The notes under the pieces: model-generated
The model's database searches: none
What the model was told of the DNA's origin: nothing
What the model saw: the letters and a program-made list of their open reading frames with translations, nothing else
Translations under genes and position numbers: made by a program
DNA from: Isoetes taiwanensis
Lineage: Eukaryota > Streptophyta > Lycopodiopsida > Isoetales > Isoetaceae
Length of the DNA stretch: 64,000 nt
Assembly (NCBI GenBank): GCA_021234155.1
Contig: JAJEKV010000031.1
Span: 5,594,748 to 5,658,747 of the forward strand
Reading direction: 5' to 3'
Shown: piece after piece, positions 1 to 10,525 of the stretch
Layout of the letters: each line of letters opens with the position of its first letter
Position numbering within the stretch: the first letter of the stretch is position 1

Positions 1-351
1 CATGATTGTTGCTTTCCTTTATTTGTTTGTTTTATTGCTTGCTACAAGGTTGCCTTCGACTCTAAACATATTTCAATGGTCTGGGAGGCCATGGTATATT
101 TCTAAGGTATTTGAGGTTGCAAGGCAACCTACCAAAGAAGAAGGTGTGCTGGACCAGGGATATTTACACTTCGTTGTATTCTACAACATACGGTATCCCA
201 TGTTCTTTACTGTATTAATACTACCCCATGACCCATTTTCCATGTAGTTTCATTGCAACATTTTCTAATTTATGGAGCTCGTGTTATATAGAGCCACCCT
301 TAGGCCCCGAGGAGGGCAAAAAAAAAAAAAAATGGACCCATGCACACCTTT
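1..351. other. No gene recognised at left edge
   Basis: A short open frame at 2-247 (81 codons, hydrophobic start) matches nothing I recognise and has no supporting context. It is followed by an A-run near 320-332. I treat the stretch as non-coding flank. Confidence 0.4.
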
Positions 352-431
352 AATCAAAAAGCACGATGTGTACACCATTATATGAACAGTCTTACTAATG
401 GTTCATATGCTACACATCGTGTTTTTTGATT
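352..431. repeat. Imperfect hairpin, arms 352-387 and 401-431
   Basis: The arm at 352-387 (starting AATCAAAAAGCACGATGTGTA) pairs with 401-431 (ending CACATCGTGTTTTTTGATT) over about 28 positions, with one mismatch and a small bulge around a 13-nt loop. It lies about 400 bp beyond the 3' end of the HUH transposon gene and could be a terminal structure of that element or an independent foldback. Confidence 0.6.
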
Positions 432-479
432 TTTTTTTTGCTTCCCAGCAAAAAAACACAAGAACTGCCATAACACACC

Positions 480-625
480 CAAACAAACTTTTGAAAAAAA
501 AAAAAAAAAAAAATAAAAATTTAATTTAAAAATTTTTTTTTGGTGTGTATAAAAATTTTTTTTGTGTTTTTTTTTTTTTTTTGGTGTGTTTTTTTGGTGT
601 GTTTTTCTGTTTTTTTTTAATTAAA
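480..625. repeat. A/T homopolymer-rich low-complexity tract
   Basis: An A20-type run is followed by repeated T-runs separated by GGTGTGTTT-like words. There is no coding content. It is the kind of tract where assembly length errors are likely. Confidence 0.8.
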
Positions 626-824
626 TAATTTCATATAAGAAAATCATAAAACATAAAGCATAAGAGACAACTTAAAATGCAATTTGCTCATGCACAAATG
701 TATGTGCTTTAAATTATTTGGAGACATACAAAGCTGTCATATGGAAGCATACAAAACATCTTTTATTTAGTTGGCCACTCTCTGAATAGCAAAACACCAA
801 GAGCACAATGTTCTAGACACAACT

Positions 825-1207
825 CTATGCACCCATGCTCTGTGGGTGCTCTCGAGCGAGCATAGTCAATCCTTTAAGGTTTCGTACTAAAAGAGCACGA
901 ACACGGTTCATCTCAGCCCTGAACACACGTCGCTCACGTGTGGAGACTTTCACGCGTTCATCGTCCATAGCAGTGAAGCATTCCTCAAGAATATCATAAA
1001 CATTTTTAATGAAACTTGCAGCTCTAAGATGTTCCTTCCTCGCATGCCGCCATCTCCAATGCATCAAAAATGGGCCATTCTCAACGTCTAGAACATTCTC
1101 TAATGCATTATCAATTTCCTTTTGCTCATCAATCGAGCCATCAGAATCAACATCTATGAAGGGGGTAAAGAGTGATTCACTAAGTTCATCAATGTCCTTG
1201 TTTGCAC
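825..1207 (-). pseudogene. Probable 3' exon of the Replitron-like Rep gene
   Basis: An acidic then basic open frame (about 125 codons, ending SMGA) lies just downstream of the Rep-type frame on the same strand. A good splice acceptor (TGTGTAG then GTGCAAAC) sits at 1207-1210, so it is read here as a following exon. The N-terminal part is Asp/Glu-rich (DVDSDGSIDEQKE) and the C-terminal part is Arg-rich (MNRVRALLVRNLK). No domain is recognised. It could instead be an unrelated short gene; the link rests on strand, spacing and the acceptor only. Confidence 0.35.
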
Positions 1208-1295
1208 CTACACACATGAACAAGTAATTCGTCAATAATATGATAAAATAATAAAAATAGAGAAAATACTACATATTCAAAAAAACGTACTATGC

Positions 1296-2580
1296 CTAAG
1301 AAATAGATAAAGAATGATCTTTAAAATTTAAGGGGATGTAATCTTGGAAGGGAGTGAAATCGGGATCCTCAGGTGGAAAGAAGGCTGGGGTCTCTTGTTC
1401 ATACTCAGTGTCCTCCACGTGCAAGGTTCCTGGAATCTCTGTGTCATAACCATCATCAAGAGAATCACTGCTGCTTTCAGGACTAGAGAGGGGAGTGCAT
1501 GAGCCATCAAGCTCATCTAATTTTCTGGCATCGTTCTCATCATCCCAAACCCTTCGCCTTCTTTTCCCCACTCTGCGTATGGGAACAACGTCACTAGGTA
1601 GACCATAGATAACGCAGCGTACATCTTTGATGGAGGCCTGAGTGGGTGTGAGGGTCAAGCGCCATGCTGCTTCAACTCGCTCTTGGCTAATGTGTGCGGG
1701 ATTGGATGGGAGCACCCAAGCACTAGATAGAATAAACTTTTCGGTTCTTAACATCCGTGCTATGGTGTAGCACAAACTAGGGGTTCTTTGCTTTCTTCCA
1801 TGGTACAATATGAAATGCTTGGCGCGCTGCATCAAGTTTCGATTGTCTAGCGTGACACAATCCTTGATTTCACCTGCTCCATATAAGGCATACTTATTCT
1901 TGCCTTTCTCCATTTCCTCTGCACTAACCCCTTTGGCATAGTACTTAAAATGCATTTTGCCCATATCCTTAAGGCAATATCCAAGCATGCCGTCGAAACA
2001 ATGCAAGCGTGTGTCCTTTAGGGCCTTGCACATGATTACTCCGCCAGGGGGTTTATGCTCAACCCAATCCAGAGCATGCTTGAGGCGGGAGTTGGATGAA
2101 TTAGGGGTTGTCATCTCCATCCCCGAAAACACACTGCAGATGCAAATGGTCCAACTCCGATCCCCGCTCCTGTGAAACCATTCCTGCTATGCAATCAGTG
2201 TCAAGAAACCTGCACACCTTCAAGTATATTTCCTCCCGGATGTCCCCGGCCGCAATGCTTACGGTGGCGCTTAAGTCAAGGACACTAGAAGCCCGTGAAC
2301 TAGGCTTCTTCCCCTTTGCTTTGTTGGCTTTGGCCTCATGACGCTTCTCCTCAAGAAGCCTTTTCTTCTCGATCCCGAGCTTACGCTTCTCCTCCTTCTC
2401 CTTAGCGTTGCTTTTTCTTTCGTTCTTCTGAGAAACCTAGCAAACTTCAAGCTTATTTGCTCTTCGCTCTCGCAAGATATCATGAAGAGTTATCTCCTTC
2501 TTTGGCCTGCCCCTCTTCCTCCCAATGATTAAAGGTTTCTCGGGGCTAAAGGTGCATCGGGTTCTTCCTCTTCCTCAACA
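1296..2580 (-). pseudogene. HUH (Rep-type) endonuclease, Replitron-like, broken
   Basis: The minus strand encodes, in order, an acidic stretch, an AT-hook (RKRGRPKK, about 2495-2520), a Lys/Glu-rich coil, then a Rep-type nuclease. The HUH metal-binding motif is HLHLQ at 2132-2148, preceded by an ERG segment (SQERGSELDHLH). The tyrosine motif YxxK is YCLKD at 1965-1979. HUH plus a single YxxK tyrosine defines Y1 rolling-circle endonucleases, which nick and join single-stranded DNA; among eukaryotic transposons this fits Replitrons (inference). There is no helicase domain, which argues against Helitron Rep/Hel. A frameshift just after HLHLQCVF separates the two motifs, a TAG (or unspliced acceptor) lies after the AT-hook, and another shift precedes it. 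The C-terminal part is Ser/Asp-rich. I judge it a decayed copy. Confidence 0.65.
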
Positions 2581-2599
2581 AATTTGGATTTATGGAAAT

Positions 2600-3557
2600 A
2601 AGGGGGCTGCAAAAGAAGAAAAACTTGCATCCAACGCCCTAGCGTGCTTGGTGAAGCCGCTTTCCGACTAATCTGCCTTCCTCATCTAAGCAAACTCGTG
2701 CACATGCGGCGGACTTTCGGGCTTTGCGTAAAAATTCATTGTGTCTAGAGGCTTGGTTGGAAAGGAAACAAGTTTGGATTTGGATTTGGATTTCAATGTG
2801 AGAAATGGTGCTTGGAAAATAACAAAGGTTTGGATTTCGATTTGGATTTCAAAGATGAAGAATGAGAACAAACCGAAGGTGATGGTCGTGTTCGGAGTTG
2901 CATGGGCCATGGTAGAGCGTGTTCAAGTGGAGGATCTCGGATCAGAATCGAAAGAAACTCGATCTTACGTGATGTAAAATGGGTGTTTTGTGAATAGGAA
3001 AGGGCCGAAAATGGATTGTTCGAGCAGATCGAAGCTTTAAAAATCGCAACCAAAATTAACTTCTACCAAAAAGAAACTCTGACCCAAATCTGTGATCCAT
3101 CGCTAAACTCTGATCTTTTTTGTGAAATTGGCTGCTTTCTGAATTGGCTTGGCCGAAATTGGCTTGGGCCGAAACCTGTGGCTACGGTTTAAAAAGCTGA
3201 TCGACGGTTTTGTGGCTACGGTTTTGATGGACGATGCAGCCACGGTTTTGATGGACGATGGTCGCTGCATAATTAGAACCCCAAATTAGAACCCTAAATT
3301 TAAAACAATGGTTTAAAACAAAAAACATTTCCAATGGTTCCAAAAAAACCCCAAACAACCATGCCAATGGTTAACCAAGGCATTTTTCAATTTTTCTTTT
3401 TCTTTCCCCCACCAAAAATCGAAATAATCATTTGGGAACCTTATAGGCCATCTTTGTTTTTTTTTTTTTAATTTCCATATACATTTCGTACAACATTCAC
3501 ACATATTTTGTACAACACTTATATTTATTTCGTACAGATTATGTAGTTTATTAATAA
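2600..3557. other. Non-coding; short direct repeats
   Basis: No gene is seen. There are two copies of a GGATTTGGATTTC-type stretch (2771-2795 and 2828-2850) and a duplicated GCTACGGTTTTGATGGACGATG-like segment near 3190-3260. It may contain the 5' flank of the HUH element, but no boundary could be fixed. Confidence 0.4.
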
Positions 3558-3587
3558 CTAGTTATGGTGCCCAGCGTTGCTGGGCAC

Positions 3588-3870
3588 CGTCCTTTTTGTT
3601 AATGTCGTGTTAGCAAACTCCTCTTGTATTTGCACAATTCATCCCTTGTATTTGTTACATCTATGTTGGCCTAGCATGTCCGTCCTTTTTGTTAATGTCG
3701 TGCTAGCAAACTCCTCTTGTATTTGCACAATTCATCCCTTGTATTTGTTACATCTATGTTGGCCTAGCATGTAAGACAAAACTTGCAAACTCCTCTTGTA
3801 TTTGCACAATTCATCCCTTGTATTTGTTACATCTATGTTGGCCTAGCATGTAAGACAGAACTTGCATACG
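3588..3870. repeat. 93-bp tandem repeat inside Helitron A 3' end
   Basis: Two full 93-bp units (starting about 3587 and 3680) and a third partial, variant unit share GCAAACTCCTCTTGTATTTG starting at 3613, 3706 and 3785. The array abuts the terminal hairpin, a common place for minisatellites in Helitrons. Confidence 0.9.
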
Positions 3871-4254
3871 CAATCGTATTCGTTACATCTGTATTGGTGG
3901 TTTCCCTCTCCAATTGATTAACAAAGAAACATGATTGGCCTTTTCATGACCTGTTCCTAGAGTGCTGACTGTTAATGCAGTTGTTCATGGAGTGTTGAAA
4001 GATAATGCAGTTGTTCATGGAATGCTGCTTAAGTTATAAAATATTCTGTTGCCTTAAATTGCTATAATAAAACGAACATGCTTAGTTTTAGCAAATGGCT
4101 TAAAGGACAATAAAGCAATTGTTCATAAAATGCTGCATAGCATTGCCCCAACTGCTATAACAAAAAGGACATGCTTATCGGCAAAGGCCTGAAGGATAAT
4201 AAAGCAATTGTATTTGTTTGAAATCATAGATAGCTTGTCTAAAGAAAAGACCCT

Positions 4255-4380
4255 ATTTGGTTGCCCCACTCCTGGTATAACTTGTATATGCATATGAAAA
4301 ATTAAAACGAAGTTGTTCATTTGTGGAGTGGGGCAACTCGAATATGCATATGAAAAGTTGAAACGAAGTTGTTTGACATT
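4255..4380. repeat. Small inverted and direct repeats
   Basis: TTGCCCCACTCC near 4260-4271 is inverted as GGAGTGGGGCAA near 4325-4336. ATATGCATATGAAAA..AAACGAAGTTGTT occurs twice around them. This is non-coding Helitron A interior. Confidence 0.6.
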
Positions 4381-4635
4381 TGTTGTTAGTGAAGTTTGTA
4401 TTTGTATTTGAGCTGACCTGTGTGGCAGAGAGTAGAGTTGTGCATTAGTAATGCACACTTGTAATCTTCATGGTATATCAGTCATGTGGGTATGCATATG
4501 CTTACAACCCTGGTCAAGAAAAGGAGACTCGAACAACTATCTTGATAGGCAGTAAAAATTTAGGCAAACATTAACCCAACTGAATCTGGTCCAACAATAT
4601 TGAACATATAATCCTCTTGGGTCAAAGTACACTAC

Positions 4636-6040
4636 CTTGCGGTCATCATTGTTGGATGCATGGCCATTCTGGGCATAAAATGCAAGAAATAAATTTCCAA
4701 GAAACGCTCCTATGTCAAAGCCCATGGATCAATTGTTTCCCTTTCTGCACTAAAAATATTGCACACACGTGTTGGCTCCAAAATAGTCCTCACTGCAGAA
4801 AAAAGATGTTCAACAAATATTCGAATCAAACTAAAAATGAAGCTGCATTACATATGTTAAAAGGGATGGGCAACATTTCCTTGAATTTGTGGTCAATAAC
4901 AGTGCCACGTGCCATAACCCCCTCCCCCTCAGGATCAATAACCTTTGTAGAAGTAGAGGTGACCATAATTGATCTAGTATGCAAATCACCATGGATTAGC
5001 GCTTGTGATCTTTCACAGAATCTACACAAATATGATGATTAATCCAAGGTAACAACGTACAACTATAAACCAAAAAATTACATACTTTGCCTTAAGTCCA
5101 TCTATTTCTACTTTGATTTCATCATCTTCACGGAGAATCTTGACATCTTCATCTAGCTGCGGAGATGTCCACCAGTTGTTTGATGCAATCATGTAGGGCT
5201 CCGTAAATATAACTTGTTCAGTAAGCCTACACATCTCAACATTACCTAAGAATATTTTCACTGCCAGAAAGCATAAATTAGAACAACAATGCAGGATTAA
5301 AACATGTAAAAATGGTTAACTTCAAAGCATTTGGGGCCAATGTTTGATGATTTTCTGACTGTGGTTCATTCATACGTAGAGCTTTGCAAGGTTTAGGTCT
5401 AAGTTTCTCAACTATTGATCTTTGTAAAACAATCCAAGGACTCCTTCCACCAAATTTACAAAGGGTGTTAGACAGGGCCCATCTGGTCTTTACAGGTTTT
5501 GAATGGAAGAATATCAATTGCTTCAGATTACAAAAAAAAGAATGCTCTGAACAGCTTGCATCATTCTTATTGCATTTTTTCCCAGCAGTATAAATCTAGC
5601 ATCCTTAAAAGGGGAAAAAGAGGGGATATAGCGTACCACTTAGTATGTGCTCTTCTGTTGTATGGGCTAAAATAGAAGTTGAAAAAAGTGTGTTCGCGAG
5701 ATAATCTGACACGTGTTCTGCCAATGAGGGATATTGAACACCACTTATTAATCCCTTCCGAGAATAATGTGTGGAGGCTCCAAGTATTGCATGACGATGG
5801 TGGCCATCTTAACATCAAAGAAATAAACTTCTGGAACATGCTCTGGAGAATAGCTTCCGTGCACTTTCAAAGCTGATGCTTCAAAGAATGCTCGCTCTAT
5901 TGTCATTGGCCAGCTTTCTCCTGCCTGGTCAAGAGACACAGATGTTATAGATCTTTATTGACCATCACATTAAAAACTCGTTTTACCTGTTTGAGGACAA
6001 AAGATCCCTTAGGTCCAGTAACAATGTAGACACAGAGATC
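4636..6040 (-). pseudogene. 5-methylthioribose kinase fragment (captured, decayed)
   Basis: 5-methylthioribose kinase phosphorylates MTR in the methionine salvage cycle. The minus strand keeps five exon remnants with splice sites. Exon near 5987-6035: VYIVTGPKGSFVLKQ then GTAAAA. Exon 5637-5924: [18 protein letters not shown] and HVPEVYFFD. Exon 5086-5260: NVEMCRLTEQV. Exon from 5021 to about 4925: [18 protein letters not shown] with VIDPE. Exon about 4735-4636: [19 protein letters not shown]. The catalytic loop HGDLH and the DPE motif are visible. Disablements: the N-terminal exons are missing, one base is lost in the HIIL segment, the join after VIDPE is degenerate with a TGA before MGFD, and the C-terminal exons are absent. 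It lies inside Helitron A, so gene capture is the natural explanation. Identity is confident; function is not expected. Confidence 0.85.
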
Positions 6041-6229
6041 TACTGAGACATCTGATGTGACGCTGCAATTTCACCAAGCAGATCAGCATAAATCGTATTT
6101 ATAAGATTGCCACAAATTATTTAGCTGATGGGACTAAAAAGAACAGAAGAGCTCTACCAGCATATGGACTAATAAGACAACAACATAAGAAGAGCAAGAA
6201 GAAGAAGAATATTGAACTGACCTAGAAAC

Positions 6230-6760
6230 AGCATTTCCACCAAAAGCATGCAGAGGTCCCGCTCTGCTAAGAATGGGCGCCCAAGCTGACATTCTTATGA
6301 CCTGAACTTTGGGCTGGGAACTGAAAAACAAATGATTTATGCCTACTTCGTTGTTCAACTCCCACTATTCTTAAAACTCGCAAGAGTAGCAAAAAAGGAG
6401 CATCGAGAAAAAATACCCTGAGAAAACTCTATTCTTGCATATTTACTGCTGGAAACACCTAGTTGTTTACAACTTAATCTCCATTTAAAAAGGATGCCTA
6501 ATTTTCCAGGCCAGAAAAAATATGAATACTCTAAGGAATAGAACCAGAGTTAAGAAAACAGAATCGTTTCCTTACCTGGCTCATGAATACTGGAAGTAAT
6601 TTGCAGAGGATCCCGATTTGGTCAGTGCTGCAAAGGTGCTGCTGTGCCGATTGAGCTAAGAGAGCTAGCAAGACCTGCCGCTGGCATGGCCAGCTCTGTG
6701 TTCGTGGCTTGGTTTGTGCTTCGAGCCTTCACGATCAACAATTAGAGCCCAACCAAAATT
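6230..6760 (-). pseudogene. Two exon-like remnants of an unrecognised gene
   Basis: Upstream of the kinase fragment on the same strand are two exon-like pieces. One reads MPAAGLASSLSSIGTAAPLQH and ends at an AGCCAG/GTAAGG donor near 6573. The other reads SQPKVQVIRMSAWAPILSR then GPLHAFGGN and ends at a TTTCTAG/GTCAGT donor near 6233. The Ala/Ser-rich start resembles an organelle-targeting N-terminus, but the gene is not recognised. A TGA interrupts the first piece. They do not resemble the N-terminus of the kinase, so a second captured source is possible. Confidence 0.35.
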
Positions 6761-7449
6761 GAAAACCTAACCTAAATCGAAACATTGATAGGAACCTAAC
6801 CTAAATTGAAAAGGAATGAAACTCTAAAACTATAATTTTTTTGTTTCGATTTTTAGATAATCGGAATTTTTTTCCGGCGACTAAACCCTTCAAAATCTTA
6901 GGAAATGTGACTAAGAGAAATTCCAAAAACTTTTTTGGCCAAACCGGAAAATCCCAAATTAAAAGAGTTGATAATATATTAATACAAGTTACGCACCGTT
7001 GGGGCAGGCGCATTGTTGGGTAGGTGCAAACTTAGATAGCCGCAAAGGGGGGGTATGTGGTTGTATAGGATTGGGGACTAGATTTGTGGGAATGTATTGG
7101 CGCGAGGCGGGGATGTGATCGAACCCTGCAGGACTCCTTCTGTGTTGTATCACGTCCGAAACGTTGCTCTTTCTACTATGCACTGCTGGGGAAGGCGCAA
7201 AGGAAGGCGGAAGACTGACGAGGTTTTTACAGTTTGGAGGCATAAGTTGAAGTTGGGGAAGGCAAGAGAGTGGTGATGTTTTTACAATTCGAAGTTTCCA
7301 GTGGTTGTAGTGGCATAAGTTAAAAGAGGACAAAGTAGGTTTGTGTGTTTCTCTTTGTGCTAATGTAGGTTAGATGTGATGGGCGGAATCTGATATGGTA
7401 TGACTTTAGTTAAATGACTTTGCTAGTAGCTTTATCTTATAGTATAAGA

Positions 7450-7832
7450 ATTTGCAGTGCCTGGCATTTGCTCTTAATGGCGCATTCCAGAATGCTATTT
7501 TAATACACCTAGCTAGCCTCCGTAAAGGATAAATATTTGTTGTGGTTGTGTAGTTGTAAGGTAGCTGGGCTATTTAGAGAGTTTAGAATGTTCCTTGCAC
7601 TTGGTTGGTGTCCCTAAAGAACAACATATTCTTATTGGTTTGTAATTGATGACGATAGTGTAAAATGATAAGTTTTTATGATGCCTCCGCAATTGCAACG
7701 TAAATGGCGTATTCAATAAATTCGTTACTCTAATATATTTCTGGATTCTTTTGTTGTTACAGATGGTTGTTGTAGATCCGTTTGTTGATGAATAGTTGTT
7801 GAAATATAAGTTTTCGAACCTTTCGAATTTTA
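7450..7832. other. No gene recognised between Helitron A and the LINE
   Basis: AT-rich sequence without a convincing open frame or repeat; it serves as target flank for the LINE at its right edge. Confidence 0.5.
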
Positions 7833-7924
7833 CGAATGTACTTTTTTTTTTTTTTTTTTTTTTGAAGAATATAAGAATATATTAAACCACTAGAATGCGA
7901 TCAAGTACAATGATAAGTGTGATG

Positions 7925-8440
7925 CTAAGAAATGAAGTGCCCATCATGATTCACAATCTGTAGGAATGTCGACCAAATTTCCCGCTTAACTGCGCCAGAC
8001 AAACTTGAGACTTGGTAAGCCTGCCACAACTTATGCCTCAAGATCGGAACCAGCCGAAAAGGGCTAAGCACTGCATTCTGAAAGACCTTCACTCTCCGTC
8101 TTTTCCAAATCAACCACAGAAGCCAAGCTCTGCATAAATGGAACGCCTGCTGCTTGGCCACTGGCCAACTGCTAGGAAAGACTCCCAAGAGAATCTTCTG
8201 ACCGCACAGTGAAGACCCAAAGAGGGCTCTCACCCAGGACCAAGCTGCCCCTACCTCTGTGCATAGGACAAAGCAGTGCTCAATGGTTTCTCGACGCCTC
8301 CCACATAGAGGGCATGTTTCCGCTACCTGAGGCTTGAACTCGTGGACTCGGACATTCACCCCGAGGCTACGATGCAAGATCCGCCACAAAAGGGTGCGGA
8401 TTTTAGGAGGAGGCAATGTATTCCACGCCCACTTCCACAT
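7925..8440 (-). pseudogene. LINE C-terminal zinc-binding domain (zf-RVT)
   Basis: 171 codons with the plant L1-type zf-RVT signature: WKWAWNTLPPPKIRTLLWR, then CPLCGRRRETIEHCFVLC (Cys-X2-Cys ... His-Cys ... Cys). The domain follows RT in plant LINE ORF2 proteins. It is in a different frame from the RT pieces upstream, so ORF2 is broken. The stop near 7925 is about 60 bp before the poly(A) tail. Confidence 0.85.
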
Positions 8441-8527
8441 GGCGGGCCACTTACTCCCCGGAAGCTTAAGCGACCACTTATCCGGCTACGCAACGGTCCT
8501 GAAGCGCTAGAAGGCCATAAGCCGATG

Positions 8528-9053
8528 CTACAAACTGAGATGCATCAAGTCCACTATGCGACTTCCAAACGCGATTGACTTGAGAAGACAACTGCAATGG
8601 AATAGCATTAGCAATTCTAGCCCAAGTCCGTATGTCCTAATCAGAAGGCCAAATCGCGTTCCTAAAAAACTCCAACGGCGCCGATGACCCTCCCAATACC
8701 AGTCACGGATGGATGTCACCCCTGCAGCAATCCATCGACGTTGAGTACCTGGGTGTAGGGAAGAGGCCAAGGGAGATGCAGAATCCAAGGGCACCCAGAG
8801 AAAGGGCGATGAGGCTACCATACCTGCTAGGGTCCAATGAAAAGAGAGCCTTGACCACCTTCCAGGCCTTCAGGAGACCCTTAAGAAAAGGCGAAGCATG
8901 AGGGAATGGCCGCAAATCCTCAAACAGAGCCCACGGCAACTGAGCCGGAATTGCTGGCTTCCTAAACACAATAGAGTGGTGAAGCGACTGCATCCGCAAA
9001 TTGACTGCAAACCTGCTGCGACCCATCACCCATGCGGAGACCTTGCACCACAT
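8528..9053 (-). pseudogene. LINE ORF2 connector, frameshifted
   Basis: Two overlapping minus-strand frames (8703-9053 and 8528-8821) cover the stretch between the RT and the zf-RVT region. A GVTSIRDWYWEG piece in the second is typical of the region preceding zf-RVT. The sequence is shorter than usual and switches frame twice, so there are internal deletions or indels here. Confidence 0.55.
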
Positions 9054-9747
9054 TGTCAGCCACTGCCACCTGAAAAAGTTGTGAAAGAGCTTCTGCCACT
9101 ATAGTGAACAGAAAGGGGGCCAACGGACATCCCTGCCTAATGCCTCGGCCCACAGAGAAGATTGAAGAGGTCTCACCCTGACACCACACTGTCGCCCTAG
9201 CGGACACGTGCAGCTTCATAACCGTTTCCCTGAAACTAGGTCCACACCCAAAGGCCTGCATCATATCCGCCAAGAACTGCCAGCTGACACTGTCATAAGC
9301 CTTGGCAAAGTCCAGCTTAAGAAAAACAAGGGGCTGCCTCATCCTACGAGCCCAATGCACTTACTCAAAAGCAGCAGCCACATTATGAAGAATATTCCGC
9401 TGAGGGAGAAAACCAGACTGCTCTGGGCTAATGGCGTGAACTAGTACTGGCTTAAGCCTCTCCGCCAAAGCCTTAGCAATGATTTTATACACTACAGACA
9501 ACAGAGTAATAGGCCTCCAGTCATTGATGGTTTTAGGATGCTTACATTGGGGTATAAGTGAAATACAACCTGTATTCAGTAGAGGATGCATCGAGTTATT
9601 CCCCAAAAGATCTACATACACCTGCACCACCGAGTCCCCCACCCACTCCCAGTACTGCTGAAAAAACTCCACTGGTATTTCATCCAACCCAGGACACTTA
9701 TTCCGAGCCAACAGGCGGCATGCGTCCCCTAACTCCTGCCCTGTCAA
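8962..9747 (-). pseudogene. LINE reverse transcriptase
   Basis: Two adjoining frames give RT blocks in order: ARNKCPGLDEIPVEFFQQYW, then LIPQCKHP, WRPITLLSVVYKIIAK, EQSGFLPQRNI (9361-9747), FLKLDFAKAYDSVSW, GIRQGCPLAPFLF (8962-9360). The catalytic FADD box reads FADA, so the second aspartate is lost and the frame ends shortly after. A stop or shift at about 9360 separates the two halves. It is clearly non-LTR RT and clearly inactive. Confidence 0.9.
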
Positions 9748-9762
9748 AGGCTCCTCTAAGCT

Positions 9763-10481
9763 CTATCTTTGAAGGGCTGAGATTCTTGGCGATACCTTGG
9801 CCAGCACCAGCTCCTGAAAAACACTCTGTGAGGGAAGCGGGCTCTCCTTGAAAAACCTTTCAAAGTGCGCTGCTAGAAAGGCCTTGATAGCATCTGGTTG
9901 CTGCAACAACACTCCCTGGGGTGTAACTATGTCAGCCATGGCAGCTGCATACTTCTTCTGGCGGGCTGCTCGGAAAAAGACTTTAGAGCAAGTGTCAGAC
10001 TGTTTCAGCCACGTCAAACCTGCTTTGACCCTGGCCTGTGACACCTTGGCCTCCTCGTCAACCGCGATCTGACGAAGCACCTGCTGCTCACGCAAGCCAT
10101 CAGAGACCCGCCCTCTAAGAGACTCCAGTTCCGTATACAAGGCATCCAACCTGCGACGCTGAGCCGAAGCCTTTTGCCGCCCCCACTCTTTCGCAAATTG
10201 TTTTACCCTAGCCAATGCTGTAACCATTCATTCCGCTATCCTGGCTGAATATCTGCTGCCAAATGAGCCTACAGCCGGCTGTGAACTCTGGATCCTGGAG
10301 AAAGCTTGTGTTAAGCTTAAAAACTGTCCTGAGAGGCCGCGGTGGGTGGTCATGAAGCCGCTGAATGATCTGGGGAGTGTGATCAGAGACAGAGGTGGCC
10401 AAAACATTCACCCTAGTGAAGGCTGGAGCATAATCCAAGACTGCTGGAGTGCCATAAACTCTATCCAGCCTAGAGTATGCC
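9763..10481 (-). pseudogene. LINE endonuclease C-terminus and linker
   Basis: The 5'-most part begins inside the apurinic-like endonuclease (EEP) domain: YSRLDRVY then SVSDHTPQII near 10385-10475, the conserved C-terminal SDH block. A linker rich in coiled-coil-type residues with LKQSDTCSKVFF (9763-10227) follows. A frame change at about 10220 splits them. Truncation falls exactly at the target-site duplication. Confidence 0.8.
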
Positions 10482-10525
10482 CGAATGTACTGTTGTTATG
10501 TATCTTTCCTAATTTCGCTTTATCC

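Larger units (their letters stand above)
3558..7449 (-). mobile_element. Helitron A (non-autonomous, minus strand) with captured exons
   Basis: The 3' end is well supported. On the minus strand a perfect 10-bp hairpin (GGTGCCCAGC / GCTGGGCACC, 3566-3588) is followed by ATAA and CTAG at 3561-3558, with T as the next host base, which is the CTRR-T rule of Helitrons. The 5' end is proposed at 7449, where the minus strand starts TCTTATACTATAAGATAAAGC, close to the typical TCTATACTA start; the preceding base is T rather than the expected A, so this end is less certain. No Rep/helicase is encoded. The interior holds a 93-bp minisatellite next to the 3' hairpin and a decayed host kinase gene with introns. 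The hairpin is nearly identical to that of Helitron B. Confidence 0.6.
7833..10491 (-). mobile_element. L1-type LINE, 5'-truncated, with 10-bp target duplication
   Basis: A poly(T) run at 7842-7863 is the poly(A) tail of a minus-strand element. The 10-mer CGAATGTACT occurs at 7833-7842 and again at 10482-10491, exactly flanking it, which is a target-site duplication of target-primed reverse transcription. Inside, the order on the minus strand is endonuclease C-terminus, reverse transcriptase and zinc-binding (zf-RVT) region. The 5' part (ORF1 and most of the endonuclease) is missing, as usual for LINE insertions. Confidence 0.9.

Noticed and set aside
2271-2532. Arg-rich and Leu-rich ORFs near the HUH gene N-terminus
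   Set aside because: They are other-frame readings of the Lys/Glu coil region; the HUH-linked frame explains the sequence.
3588-3870. CRISPR-like array
   Set aside because: Repeats are contiguous 93-bp units without spacers, within a Helitron.
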